From the NCBI RefSeq assembly GCF_900157365.1, contig NZ_FUEZ01000004.1:62001-126000 (forward strand): a stretch of 64,000 nt of DNA, written 5' to 3'. Position numbers and translations under genes: made by a program. Shown here piece after piece: positions 42,194-52,569 of the stretch (the first letter of the stretch is position 1; every line of letters begins with the position of its first letter). Below the pieces are notes generated by a model. It made no database searches and was not told where the DNA came from. It saw only the letters and a list, made by a program, of their open reading frames with translations. The DNA comes from Mycobacterium numidiamassiliense. Its GTDB lineage: Bacteria; Actinomycetota; Actinomycetes; Mycobacteriales; Mycobacteriaceae.

Positions 42194-43408
42194 TTACTCC
42201 GAGTCGGTCCGGTCGGCTCCGATGACGACGCGAGCTCGGGTGACATCCTTATCATCGGCCCCGCCCTCCTTGCCGTGCCCGAGCATGCCGGCCGGCGACA
42301 TCGGCATCGGCGACCCGCCCATTCCCGTTGCGGCGGTCGGGCCGCGGACTTCGGCGGCGTTGAGCATGCCGGAGCGCAGCGGCGCCGCTTTCCCACCGGC
42401 CTCCGGTTCGAAACTGCTGGTGGGACGCGTGTAGCTGGTCAGTGCCGCGCCAGAACTGCCCAGGCCACTCCCGAGACCGCCGACACCGCCCGCGCCAGAA
42501 GCACCGAGCCCACCCGCGCTCGTCGCGCCGGCCAAGATGGGCTCAGCCCCGGCACCGGCCGCGCCGGCACCGCCCCCACCGGCGCCCGAGAACATCCCGC
42601 CCAAAGATCCCATCAGGCTCTGCGGCAGCTGACCGATGCTCTGGAACGCTTGCATCGGCGCCTGGACCATCTGCTGCATCGGCTCCATCACGCTCTGCAT
42701 CATCTGCATCGGCATCTGCATCATCGAACTCATCTGGCTGCCGCCCTCGGCGGGCGCCGAGGCGGCCTCTCCGCCAGCCGATGTCGCCTGGCTAGAGGCC
42801 TGCAGCGCATTGTTCATGCCGCCCTGCGCTGCGGCTTCACCGACCGCCGAGGCCGCGGCCGCCGGCGCGGCGGGGGAGGCGCCCAGCGGGGCCAGGGGCG
42901 GCGGAACCGCCAGCATCGCTGCCAACGCGGACAGCGCAGCGGAGTAGGACCAGCCGATGCCCGAATTGTGCGGCCAGTGCTCACCGAAGTACTCGGTGTC
43001 CCGCTCGACGATCCCGGGAGTGTTCTGCCCGAAGAAGTTGGTGGCGTTCAACACCGTCCACTCGTCGCGGTTCGTCTGCGACACCATGGACGGAATGACC
43101 CCGGACCTCGCGGTCACGAACGCCTCGACGGCGGTCTGCGTGACACCGATCTTGTGTGCCGTCCAGCCCACCAGGCTGTGCAATCCGGCGTTGAGGCCGG
43201 TGCTGGTGACCATCGAGGTCAACCCGCTCACGCCCTGCCACTGTGTGGCCGTGGCGAACGCATTGACGGTGGAGAGACCGGCCGCGATTTCCTTGTTCGC
43301 CGTCTCGGTGACCCACACCGCGTTATTCGCGAGGGTCGATAAGGGAGTCCCCGCCTCGAAGATCAGCGCAATGAACTCGGGCGGACCCGTCCACCTGGGA
43401 TCAGGCAT
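42194..43408 (-). CDS. PPE family protein, ESX-linked (mirror copy)
   Basis: Identical to the 404-residue PPE at 32509-33723, inverted. Confidence 0.84.
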   Translation of the reverse strand: MPDPRWTGPPEFIALIFEAGTPLSTLANNAVWVTETANKEIAAGLSTVNAFATATQWQGVSGLTSMVTSTGLNAGLHSLVGWTAHKIGVTQTAVEAFVTARSGVIPSMVSQTNRDEWTVLNATNFFGQNTPGIVERDTEYFGEHWPHNSGIGWSYSAALSALAAMLAVPPPLAPLGASPAAPAAAASAVGEAAAQGGMNNALQASSQATSAGGEAASAPAEGGSQMSSMMQMPMQMMQSVMEPMQQMVQAPMQAFQSIGQLPQSLMGSLGGMFSGAGGGGAGAAGAGAEPILAGATSAGGLGASGAGGVGGLGSGLGSSGAALTSYTRPTSSFEPEAGGKAAPLRSGMLNAAEVRGPTAATGMGGSPMPMSPAGMLGHGKEGGADDKDVTRARVVIGADRTDSE

Positions 43409-43417
43409 GTAAGCCGC

Positions 43418-43717
43418 CTACAAGAGGTCCGAACCCGCTGCGTCGGCCGCGACTCCGGTAACTGAGGCCAGGCCCTGAGCACCACCGAACGCGGAGCGCT
43501 GGCCGGCGTGCTCGGCCGCGGTGGCCAGGTAGGCCGCACCCGCCGCGTTCAGGGCAGCCGCGAACTCCACCGAGTCGGCGTCCGGCGCCATCGGCATCAC
43601 CCCGGTGAGCGCCGCGGCTCCGGCGGCCGTAGTGGCGGCCATCTCTTCGCTGATGCCGCCCTCTGTCACCGCAGACAGGTCGACGGCGTCTGAAGCCATA
43701 TGGAATAGACCGCCCAT
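43418..43717 (-). CDS. PE family protein, ESX-linked (mirror copy)
   Basis: Identical to the 99-residue PE at 32200-32499, inverted. Confidence 0.82.
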   Translation of the reverse strand: MGGLFHMASDAVDLSAVTEGGISEEMAATTAAGAAALTGVMPMAPDADSVEFAAALNAAGAAYLATAAEHAGQRSAFGGAQGLASVTGVAADAAGSDLL

Positions 43718-43757
43718 TTTTTGCCCCTCCGTGATTCGTATTGCTGGTCGCAGCTAC

Positions 43758-43771
43758 AGGGGTATACCCCT
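43758..43771. promoter_or_regulatory. 14-bp palindrome upstream of PE-PPE (mirror copy)
   Basis: AGGGGTATACCCCT again, the mirror of 32146-32159. Confidence 0.45.
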
Positions 43772-43893
43772 TTTGCCCGAACTCCCACCCAGTTGTGCCC
43801 GCGAAAATGTCGCGGAATTGCCTAATTCTATGGGCACCCTGAGGGGGTGTCTAATCACCTATTTTGCGGCCGGACTAGTCGCCCTGACCGGGC

Positions 43894-46800
43894 CTAGTCG
43901 AGGTCTCCGACCAGCACGCCTTCCATCGCTCCGTCGTTGGTGACCAGCAGGCCACGCCCCGGAGGCAATTGCTGGGAGCTCACCCGGCCGAACACCTTTA
44001 CAGCTGCCGGGTCGTTGTCCATGAATAGGGTGGGCGCCCGCGAACTGGTCATCTTCTGCAGGAATGGATTGGTCACCGACACCCCGGCCCAGTTGCCGGG
44101 CAAGCGCGACGCGATCACGTGCAGCCCGATCTCGCGGCTGCGTTCCATCAATCCCCACAGCGGGGCGGTCGCGGCGTTCTTGCCGATGACGCCGTGCGGG
44201 CGCAGCTCCTGCTCGTCGTCGATGAGCAGGAAATGATGCGGACCTTCCCAGTTACTGCGCTGCATCAGCTCTTCCTGGCTCAGGCCCGACGGTGGTAGGC
44301 GGTCGCGCAGGATTGCTGCCAGCCCGTCGACGACCACGTCGATGTCCTCGGCCGTGTAGGCGTAGGCGCGCACATGTGGACCCTGGATTTTGCCGATCAG
44401 CGACGTCTTGGGGTCGATGATGGTGATCTGCGCCTGCTCCGGGGTGAGCTGGCTCATGATCGCCTGCCCGAAGGCGGCCAGGGTCGTGGTCTTGCCGCAC
44501 CGCTGCCGGCCCAGCACCAACATGTTGGGCACCGACCGCGTCGGTAAATACGTTGGCTGCAAGGCGCTTTCGCCGATCGCAAACGGCACGTTGAGCGGGT
44601 CGGAGGCCGCCTCGCTGTCGGCGAACGCCGAGATGACCTGGGCCAGCTGAATCCGCTCGGGCAGCCGGGCCAGCTTCTCCAGCCTGCCCGCACCTGTCAC
44701 GTCGGCGATGACGGCGCCAAGCTCGCGCGTCGTGACGCGCTCGCCGCTCGCCGAAATGATCTCCGGCAACCCCACCAGCAACTCGTGGCCCTCTCGCGTC
44801 ACGCCGAACCCGGGCCGGTCCAACGTGTTGCGGGCGGCTTTTCTCTTGTCGAAGCCCTCGCCCATCTGCGTTTCGTCGGGATTGCTCAACCGCAGTTGGA
44901 TACGCGCGTTGGACACGTTGACCAGCTGCTGCTTTTGGCCCACCAGCCACGCCGTGGCGCTGGTGATGATGTGTATCCCGTAGGACAGGCCCTGGCGGGC
45001 TATCGTGACCAGCCGATCGCCGGTGGGGGCGTCCTTGTCGTAGAGGTCGCTGAAGTTGTCGACGACCAGAAAGACGTCGCCGAACTTGTCGTTGGGATCG
45101 GTCGCACCTTCGCGTTCGGTACCGAACCGTCGCTCGCGGAATTCGGAGATGTCGATTTGGTACTGCTTGAACGACGCCTCGCGAGCCAGGATCAGCGCCT
45201 CGATCGAGGCGACGGTTCGCGAGACCCCCTCCGTATCTGTCTGGCTGACGACGGACGCGACATGCGGCAGTTCCTCGACCGGGTACAGCGAGGCCCCGAT
45301 GCAGAAGAACGTGACCCGCTCGGGCCGGTACATCAACGCCGCCGAGGTCACCAGGGTCATCAGGGTCGTCGACTTACCGCGCTGAGCGGTCGCGACCACC
45401 ATGATGTTGTCCATCTCGATATCCATCGCGTGCACCCGCTGGGAGTGCTCTTCGGGGATGTCCACCACACCGACCGGGAAGACCAGGCCCGGGTTCTGTC
45501 CGTAGTCTACGTACCACGGTTTGCCCCGCCAGGCGCCCACGAGTGCGTCCATCGTCTGACTGACTTCCAAAGGGGGAAGCCAGATTTGGTGCGGCGGGCG
45601 CGCCGGGTTGGCCAACAGCGATTCCCGGATGACGTCGACCAGCTTCTTCTTCCGGAATCCGTCCTCGTGGTACAGGAACTCGTCGGGTTCGTCGGGTTCA
45701 TCGGCGACGGCCAAGGCCTCGCTGTCGGCGTCGCTGAGCGGCTGATACGCCCAGGTGAGTTCGCGCGGCTGGGAAAAGCTCACGTCCACCGTCTTGTTCA
45801 CGTTGACGACCCGCTTGGGCACCACGAAGGGGGCCGACACGTAGAAGCAGCGGAACTGCTCGAGGTCGCGGGGCCCGACCTTGAGCAAGGCGTACCCGTT
45901 CTCCTTCGACGGGAGATGCAGCGCGGCGTCACTGCCGATCACATCGCGGGAATCCTCCGCGGTCTCGGCGCGCAGCGCAACCCGAAAGGCGATGTTGCTC
46001 TTGGCTTTACTCAGCGACGACAGGTCCAGGCGCTGACCGCCGAGGGTGAAGAAGACATTACAGCCGCGGCCCTCCTGCCCGATGTGAATGACCAGGTCGA
46101 TCCACTCGGGGTGGTGAATGAACAGCTCGAGGTATTCGTCGATGATCACCAGCAGAATCGGTACCGGTTCCAGATCCCGTCCGGCCAGGCGCATCTCCTC
46201 GTATTCGTTGGCGTCGCGCGCTCCGGCCTTGTTGAAAAGCCGGTAACGCCTGGCGATCTCGCCGTTGACGGCCTTGCGCATCCGCTCGGCCAGATGTCGG
46301 TCGTCCTTGCCCAGGTTGGACAGCGAACCCGCGACGTGTGGAAAGCCTTGCAGGTCTTGGGCCGCCGATTCGAACTTCATATCGACGAAGATCACGATGA
46401 ACGACTCGGGGGAGTGGGTCAGCGCGATCCCGGTGCACAGCGACAGGAAGTACTCCGACTTGCCCGAGCCGGACGTGCCGATCACCACCGAGTGGAAGCC
46501 GAAGCCACCAAAGTCCTTGGCGCGCAATATGATGTACTGCAGCTCGCCGCCCTGCTTGACGCCGACGGGCATCATCGCCCATTTGTGGTCGCCGCGTCCA
46601 CGGCTCTCGCCCCAGAGTCTGTCGACGTCGAGTTCGCGCGGATCGCTGATGCCCAGCGCCCGCAACAGCTCACCGCCCTGACTGTCAGTCTCCGACAACT
46701 CCCCAGCACTCATCGGAGACCAGCGGGCGAGTGCCCGGGCATACCGGCTGGCGGTGGTCTCGGCGAGCATATCGGCGACGGCGTAGAACGTCCCGCGGTG

Positions 46801-47973
46801 AGTGAGTCGCCCTTCGCGCAGGCCGAAACGTTCACTGTCGTCGGCGAATCCGACGCCGACGCCGGCCCGCGTCGCCAGCCGCAACACGGTGATGCCGGCC
46901 ATGCCCTTCTGCCCGGTCACGCCTTCCCACTGCTCGGGTGTGCCGACGTTGTCGTCGACGATCACCCAGTGCGGGCCCAGCGCCAGCCCGGCTGGTGATT
47001 CCATCGGCGACGGCATCGAGGTGGGGCTGGATCCGACCGGGGGAGTCCATGGCCCCCGGCCCTTGCGGTGCAGCTCGGCGTCGAGCGCCTCTTCCAGCTC
47101 GGTCGGCGAGGTGAACACCAACCGGCGCAACCCACATGCGTCGAACATCTCGTCGTGCTGATTGTGTGGCAGCCACACCAGCCACGACCACTGCTCGGGA
47201 TGCCGGGTGACCACCATGAGCTTGACGTCGCTGGGGCTGTGATAGACCGCAAGGGAGCACATGATCGCGCGGGCGAAACTGTGCAGCTCGCTTGGTTCGT
47301 CGCCGATGAAGCTGAATCCGGGCTTCGAGCGCAGGCTCAGCACCTTGCCGATCCCGCGAATCTTGCTCTGCTCGAGGATGAAATCCCTTAGGGCGCCCCC
47401 GGTTACCGGTTCGAGTTCTTCCCCGATCGGGACGTCGGGCCACTGCAGCGACACCGCCGACTCGCTGGCTTGCTGAACGCCGATCCCCAGCCGGACGTCA
47501 AGGAAATCCGGGTCGGTGCCGCGTCGCTCCCACATCCGCGGACCGCCGATGACGGTGTCCAGGTTCTGCGGATCGCCGTGCACGAACAGCTGGCTGCGTC
47601 GCTGATCCTGCGCGGCGCGCTGGACTTCGTCGCGGTCGTCGTCGAGTTGGCGCAGATAACTACGGCGCTGCTTTTCCTGCTCGCCCCAGGAGATCCGGCG
47701 TCCCCGCCCGAAGCGGCCGCTGAACATCAGCGTGCCGAACCCGACCAGACCGATCATCGGGAAGAAGCCGGATTGCAGCGACCGGATCCCCGACGCGTAC
47801 ATCACCACCAGGGTGCCGATGATTCCCACCAGCAACGCCGGCAGCGCAATCATCACCAGGATGTTGCGGGGCTCGCGTTCGGGCAGCGCCAGCGGCGCGG
47901 CGACCGCGATCCGCACGGGCGGAACGTTCGGCGGTGGCCTGCGGCCACCTCGGACGAAACCTCGCTTGGACAT
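43894..47973 (-). CDS. eccC: Type VII secretion ATPase EccC (mirror copy)
   Basis: Identical to the 1359-residue EccC at 27944-32023, inverted, with no interruption of the frame. Confidence 0.9.
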   Translation of the reverse strand: MSKRGFVRGGRRPPPNVPPVRIAVAAPLALPEREPRNILVMIALPALLVGIIGTLVVMYASGIRSLQSGFFPMIGLVGFGTLMFSGRFGRGRRISWGEQEKQRRSYLRQLDDDRDEVQRAAQDQRRSQLFVHGDPQNLDTVIGGPRMWERRGTDPDFLDVRLGIGVQQASESAVSLQWPDVPIGEELEPVTGGALRDFILEQSKIRGIGKVLSLRSKPGFSFIGDEPSELHSFARAIMCSLAVYHSPSDVKLMVVTRHPEQWSWLVWLPHNQHDEMFDACGLRRLVFTSPTELEEALDAELHRKGRGPWTPPVGSSPTSMPSPMESPAGLALGPHWVIVDDNVGTPEQWEGVTGQKGMAGITVLRLATRAGVGVGFADDSERFGLREGRLTHRGTFYAVADMLAETTASRYARALARWSPMSAGELSETDSQGGELLRALGISDPRELDVDRLWGESRGRGDHKWAMMPVGVKQGGELQYIILRAKDFGGFGFHSVVIGTSGSGKSEYFLSLCTGIALTHSPESFIVIFVDMKFESAAQDLQGFPHVAGSLSNLGKDDRHLAERMRKAVNGEIARRYRLFNKAGARDANEYEEMRLAGRDLEPVPILLVIIDEYLELFIHHPEWIDLVIHIGQEGRGCNVFFTLGGQRLDLSSLSKAKSNIAFRVALRAETAEDSRDVIGSDAALHLPSKENGYALLKVGPRDLEQFRCFYVSAPFVVPKRVVNVNKTVDVSFSQPRELTWAYQPLSDADSEALAVADEPDEPDEFLYHEDGFRKKKLVDVIRESLLANPARPPHQIWLPPLEVSQTMDALVGAWRGKPWYVDYGQNPGLVFPVGVVDIPEEHSQRVHAMDIEMDNIMVVATAQRGKSTTLMTLVTSAALMYRPERVTFFCIGASLYPVEELPHVASVVSQTDTEGVSRTVASIEALILAREASFKQYQIDISEFRERRFGTEREGATDPNDKFGDVFLVVDNFSDLYDKDAPTGDRLVTIARQGLSYGIHIITSATAWLVGQKQQLVNVSNARIQLRLSNPDETQMGEGFDKRKAARNTLDRPGFGVTREGHELLVGLPEIISASGERVTTRELGAVIADVTGAGRLEKLARLPERIQLAQVISAFADSEAASDPLNVPFAIGESALQPTYLPTRSVPNMLVLGRQRCGKTTTLAAFGQAIMSQLTPEQAQITIIDPKTSLIGKIQGPHVRAYAYTAEDIDVVVDGLAAILRDRLPPSGLSQEELMQRSNWEGPHHFLLIDDEQELRPHGVIGKNAATAPLWGLMERSREIGLHVIASRLPGNWAGVSVTNPFLQKMTSSRAPTLFMDNDPAAVKVFGRVSSQQLPPGRGLLVTNDGAMEGVLVGDLD

Positions 47974-47975
47974 CC

Positions 47976-49466
47976 TTACCCCCCGTTTTGGTTGGAATCG
48001 GGAACGGGCGCCACGGCACCGCCGCCGGTCACCACGTCGCGCGCCACCAGGGCGGCCTCGCGGCCTATCGCCGGTCCGGCCGCGAACGTACGCACTATCG
48101 GCCAGGGCGCTTGCACGGCGAGACGCGGATCCAGCCCCAGCGCCTGCAGCGTCGGATGATCCGACTGAATTCCGTACCGAACCCCTTGCGGCGAAAGCCA
48201 ATACAGGCTTTCCCGACTGTCCGCGGTCGCCACGCCACTGGTGGTCGTCACGAAATTCGCCGCGCCAGGCAGCATCAAAGTCTGTTCCGCCTCAGCCGAA
48301 TTGGGGTCGCGGTCGTCGCGGACTAGATGCACCAGATGCGAATCCATGCTGATCGGGACCGGCAGGCCCCGCCCGCTGAAGACAGTGATCCGCGCCTGCG
48401 GGTCGCCGGCCTGCTTCTCCCAGCCGACGCACGTCGCCGGATTCGCGGACGTGTCGACGAATTCCAGCTTCCCGGACGGGTAATAATCCACGTCGAGCAC
48501 GTCGATCACCGGGATCTGAATCAGCTTGTCCGGGGGAATCAGGGCCGGCGTCGTCGAACCCTCGGAATTCGCGGTCCGCAACAGGTCCGCGACGAAGCTG
48601 GTGATCTTCTGCACGCCGTCGGCCAGCAGCACATAGAAACCGTTGACGGTGCCGCTCGCATCGCGGGTTTCCAGCACACTGCCCACCGCGACGCCCGGCA
48701 GAAACCGCGACGGTGTCCCGTGACCCGGAATAGCTGGCAGGACAAGGGGTTCCGTCGATGGCATGGCGTCGAAGAGAGCGTTCGATATTTCGATCGGATA
48801 GGTGACCCCGGGATCAAGCCCGAGATTGAAGGTGACCGATCGGTCGGTCGGGTCGATGCGGGAGCGTTGCCCCCGCCAGATCACGTACGTCGCGCCGCGA
48901 TGCGTCGCGAGGATGGCTTGCGCCGGACCCATGGGCGCCGACCGGCCGGAGGGCGCCAGCTGGCCGGCGATCGACGTCACCAGGGGCGCGGTCCCGCTGC
49001 CCCGGGTGGCCGCGGTGTCACACACCGACCATGCCGATACCGAGCTCGGGGTTATCGGCAGGCTGTCCGGCGCGCCCGGAATCCCGATCATCGGGCCGGT
49101 CGGGTATTTCGCGATCTCGCTCGCCTTGACCCAGGCGGGCGCACCGGCGCTGCCGACCGCCAGCCGCGCGGACGTCAGGTTGAGCGCGGGGTACAGGCGC
49201 CCGTTGATCTTCGCGTAAATGGCGCCGGTATCCCGGTCGCCGATGATGGCCGATTCACCGACCAGGCCCGCGGGCTTCATCACATGAAGCAGGGCCATCC
49301 AGCCGATGCCGATGACGACGAGCACGATCGACAGCGCTACCGCCGCCTGCTGTTTGCGGTCGTCGTGCTTCATCCGAACCGAGAACCGGGTGATGGCCGC
49401 CCGCAACCGCCGGTTGTAAAACAGGTGCCCCGAGTTCTGGTCCCGGTTGGACAGATTGAGCGGCAC
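47976..49466 (-). CDS. eccB: Type VII secretion protein EccB (mirror copy)
   Basis: Identical to the 496-residue EccB at 26451-27941, inverted. Confidence 0.9.
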   Translation of the reverse strand: MPLNLSNRDQNSGHLFYNRRLRAAITRFSVRMKHDDRKQQAAVALSIVLVVIGIGWMALLHVMKPAGLVGESAIIGDRDTGAIYAKINGRLYPALNLTSARLAVGSAGAPAWVKASEIAKYPTGPMIGIPGAPDSLPITPSSVSAWSVCDTAATRGSGTAPLVTSIAGQLAPSGRSAPMGPAQAILATHRGATYVIWRGQRSRIDPTDRSVTFNLGLDPGVTYPIEISNALFDAMPSTEPLVLPAIPGHGTPSRFLPGVAVGSVLETRDASGTVNGFYVLLADGVQKITSFVADLLRTANSEGSTTPALIPPDKLIQIPVIDVLDVDYYPSGKLEFVDTSANPATCVGWEKQAGDPQARITVFSGRGLPVPISMDSHLVHLVRDDRDPNSAEAEQTLMLPGAANFVTTTSGVATADSRESLYWLSPQGVRYGIQSDHPTLQALGLDPRLAVQAPWPIVRTFAAGPAIGREAALVARDVVTGGGAVAPVPDSNQNGG

Positions 49467-49517
49467 AGTCATTCTCCTTTCGGCGGTCGATGCGGGCCTG
49501 CCGCATCCATACCGACG

Positions 49518-49844
49518 TCAGTGCAGGTCGCCACCGTATCTAGCCTGGTTCTCGGCTTCCGCCTCCTCGCGCAGCGCCGCGATCGCGAGGTTCAATCTGT
49601 CAGCCAGCTCCGCATGGGCGTAGCCGCTCATCACGTCCGGATGCAACGCCAACTCCACCAACTTGCCGTCCGAATTTGCCACCGCCCGTATATCCCCCAA
49701 ATCCACGCTGTAAGTGATCGTCTCGGCCTGCGCAACAAGGGCTTCCCACTTGTCGGCCGCCTCACTCAGCTCACGCAACACCGCTTCGACGAGATCGCGA
49801 TCTTTCAGGTCGCTCCGCTCACTGCGACTGCCCGACCCCGCCAC
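49518..49844 (-). CDS. YbaB/EbfC-like small protein (mirror copy)
   Basis: Identical to 26073-26399, inverted, with the same uncertain start. Confidence 0.6.
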   Translation of the reverse strand: MAGSGSRSERSDLKDRDLVEAVLRELSEAADKWEALVAQAETITYSVDLGDIRAVANSDGKLVELALHPDVMSGYAHAELADRLNLAIAALREEAEAENQARYGGDLH

Positions 49845-49899
49845 GATGTCAGTATCATCGAGCGCTCCAACCAGCGTCAATTCATTGTGTGACGCTCGG

Positions 49900-51648
49900 T
49901 CACGACTCCGCGCTCCACCGACTGGCCGGCGGTTCATTGAGCTTCTGGAACCAGGCGAGGTGGTAGTTCGCCGATATCGGATCGCCGGCGACGCTGCTTT
50001 CGGTCGCCGCCAGCAAGAGGCAGTTGAGCAAAAGCGCGGGGTCGGCGTCGGGATACTGCGTCAGCACCTGGTACCGGGCGGTGTCTAGGTGGACGCGCAG
50101 CAGGTCGGCTTCTTCCTCGACGACGCCGGTCCCAGCGGTGGCGGCCTTGGCCAACGTGTGGACGAGCCGCGGCAATCCGTCGCGCCAGTGCGTGACTCGA
50201 CCCAGCTCCCAGCCCATGTCGTCGACCGCCGGCAGCTCTCGCGCCTGCACCGAAGGTTCCGTCGCGGCGAAGTCAGCCGGCCGGCCTACCGGATCCCCTG
50301 GCGTGTAGGTCGCCGAGCGCGTCGTTTCGCCGAGCATCGCGGAGGCTTTACCGGTGCGCCGTGCCGGTGCCAGCAATTGCACGCCGGCCGGCAGGGTGAT
50401 GCCCGACGGTATCCAGCCGTGGGCGAGGTCGGTGACCAGCACCGTCGTGCCGTCAGCGCGATCGCCGACCGCCCAGTTCAGCTGCGGTTCTTGGCGCACC
50501 ACGAACGCGAGGATCCGCTGCAGGCGTTCGGTGTCGGATTCGGTCGCAACCGGGGCGGCCGGCTCCTCGACTGCCGGGATCGCGCCGGTCTCGTCGTCGA
50601 CCTCGTACGGACTCTCCGGCACCTCGGCGTCCCCGCCGTCCACCAACGGCACGGCGGCTTCCAAGGGCTCGACGGCCTCCGGCGCGGCCTGCAGTACCAC
50701 CGCGTCCGGTCGGGCCTGCGGCTCCGGCGCTTCCGGTTCCGGCGCTTCCGCCGCGGCGGCCGGCTCACCGTCCTCCTCACCCCAAATTCGATGCCGACCG
50801 CCCGTATCGTCGTCGTCGTCATCGACCGGCAGCACCGGATCGAGCAACGGGTCTAAGCCGGTGTCCGCGGGCTCCTCGGGTGGGGCGAGGGCTTCCAGCC
50901 GGGTGGTCTCGGGTTCGGCTTCGACCGCTGGCGGTTCCGGCGGGGCCGGCGTTTCCAGGGCGTCCGGCGCGGCGGCCGGCTCGCCGTCCTCCTCACCCCA
51001 AATTCGATGCCGGCCGCCCGTATCCTCGTCGTCGTCATCGACCGGCGGCACCGGCTCGACCGCCCACAGTTTCGGGATGACGGCGGTCTCGGCATCCTCA
51101 GTCGTCGCGGCCGGCTCGTCGGCAGCATGCTCGGTTGCCGGGACCGGGATGACCTCGGTGCGGTCCGCGATGGGCCCGTCTGCGGAGGTTTCCGGCAACG
51201 CCGGAACGACGGGGATGATTTCCGTTTTGTCGCGATCACTGTGCGGGAAACGCTCAGCCGCCCGTCTGGGCGGGTACCGCGGGTAGTCGGGGCGGGCCTT
51301 CCGCGCACGTAAATGGCGAATCGCCGACTCGACTCGTCGCGCCGCGTGGGCGCGGGCCTCGTTGATGGCACGGGCCTCCGCGGCATGGCGGGCCGCATCA
51401 TCCATTCCGGCGCGCTTGAGCATCTTCAGCTCATCGTTGGCTCTGCTGGTAATCCGCTGCAGGTCGGCCCTGAGATGCTCTGCGAGCGGGGCGTTTTCGT
51501 CGGTGATCGTCGATAGTTCGGCAGGCCAGAGCCCACCGATCACCCACGGGGTGCAATCGATGGGAGAGCTGAAGGCCGGCATCGCCAGTGATTCCCGGGT
51601 AGCTCTCCGGAGGCGCTGGCGCGCCGTCTTCCGACCGAAGATCGCCAC
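49900..51648 (-). CDS. Rv0029/Rv3899c-like ESX-associated protein (mirror copy)
   Basis: Identical to the 582-residue protein at 24269-26017, inverted. Both coding repeats are present, at 50968-51042 and 50752-50826. Confidence 0.78.
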   Translation of the reverse strand: MAIFGRKTARQRLRRATRESLAMPAFSSPIDCTPWVIGGLWPAELSTITDENAPLAEHLRADLQRITSRANDELKMLKRAGMDDAARHAAEARAINEARAHAARRVESAIRHLRARKARPDYPRYPPRRAAERFPHSDRDKTEIIPVVPALPETSADGPIADRTEVIPVPATEHAADEPAATTEDAETAVIPKLWAVEPVPPVDDDDEDTGGRHRIWGEEDGEPAAAPDALETPAPPEPPAVEAEPETTRLEALAPPEEPADTGLDPLLDPVLPVDDDDDDTGGRHRIWGEEDGEPAAAAEAPEPEAPEPQARPDAVVLQAAPEAVEPLEAAVPLVDGGDAEVPESPYEVDDETGAIPAVEEPAAPVATESDTERLQRILAFVVRQEPQLNWAVGDRADGTTVLVTDLAHGWIPSGITLPAGVQLLAPARRTGKASAMLGETTRSATYTPGDPVGRPADFAATEPSVQARELPAVDDMGWELGRVTHWRDGLPRLVHTLAKAATAGTGVVEEEADLLRVHLDTARYQVLTQYPDADPALLLNCLLLAATESSVAGDPISANYHLAWFQKLNEPPASRWSAES

Positions 51649-51730
51649 CGGTTCAGCGTACCGACATCTTGCGGGCGAGCTTTGCCGACGGTGAATTGTG
51701 CGGCCCCGACGGCCTGGGTACCGTGAGGCC

Positions 51731-51874
51731 ATGGCTGATTCTGCGCTGCAGCAGCAACTCGACGAAGTGCGCGCCCTGCTCGGTCGGGCGCGAGAGTTGT
51801 TCGGCGCCAATCCCATCGAGCCGCCCAGCGATATCGCACCCGATCCCGATGCCGCTAAGAGATGGCTGCTCTAG
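51731..51874 (+). CDS. Small protein (47 aa) with P60-like motif (mirror copy)
   Basis: Identical to 24043-24186, inverted. Confidence 0.55.
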   Translation: MADSALQQQLDEVRALLGRARELFGANPIEPPSDIAPDPDAAKRWLL

Positions 51875-51897
51875 GACGATCGGTGTGGTGCGGCCGC

Positions 51898-52209
51898 TTA
51901 ATCCATGCGGTCGCGGCGACGCAATTTGTGGGCCAGCAGTTTTTCGATGGCCGCATCGAGGTCACGCGGGCTGGGGACCTCGGCGGACGGCGTGTGCCCA
52001 GCGGCGACGATCTCGTCTCGAACTTCCAGTAGCGCTTTGAGCCACGAGACGTCGGCGGTCAGCAGAATGCCCTGCGCCAGGGTCGCGGCGTCGGTATCCA
52101 TCGCCTCCTCACTGAGCGCGACGCTGTGCATGTACCCGCCGCGGCACGAGCGGACGAGGATGTGCCCACTCGGATGAACCGTGTCGAAGGCGGGATTGGC
52201 GTCGGTCAT
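51898..52209 (-). CDS. DUF2694-type protein, Rv0028 homologue (mirror copy)
   Basis: Identical to 23708-24019, inverted. Confidence 0.8.
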   Translation of the reverse strand: MTDANPAFDTVHPSGHILVRSCRGGYMHSVALSEEAMDTDAATLAQGILLTADVSWLKALLEVRDEIVAAGHTPSAEVPSPRDLDAAIEKLLAHKLRRRDRMD

Positions 52210-52523
52210 CGACCGCCGTCGACGATGCCGCCCAGCTGCCCGGCCGCATCTTCCTCGTGCTGGTCCCATGCCGACGCCGAGACGCTGAGTTTGTGCGCCA
52301 TATCGGCGTGGTCGTCGGCTTGTTGCTGATAGCACTGGCGTCTCAGCTCGAGTAATTCGCGCCCGGCATCGCGAAGCTCGCCGAAGATGGGGCCCAGCGA
52401 GTCCAGGCTCTCCTGAATCGCGGCGTGCGACGACGGGATGGTGCGTAGGTAGTCGGAGGTCTCCTGATGATGCGCAGCGGCTTCACGTAAGTGTGCGGGC
52501 ACCACGTGGATTCGATCTGCCAT
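52206..52523 (-). CDS. EspC-like protein, Rv0027 homologue (mirror copy)
   Basis: Identical to 23394-23711, inverted. Confidence 0.8.
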   Translation of the reverse strand: MADRIHVVPAHLREAAAHHQETSDYLRTIPSSHAAIQESLDSLGPIFGELRDAGRELLELRRQCYQQQADDHADMAHKLSVSASAWDQHEEDAAGQLGGIVDGGR

Positions 52524-52546
52524 CCGTTTGTCTCCTCTTCCTGCGA

Positions 52547-52563
52547 CGCCGGCCGGGCCGGCG
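52547..52563 (-). terminator. GC-rich hairpin (mirror copy)
   Basis: Mirror of the hairpin at 23354-23370. Confidence 0.35.
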
Positions 52564-52569
52564 GGTTCC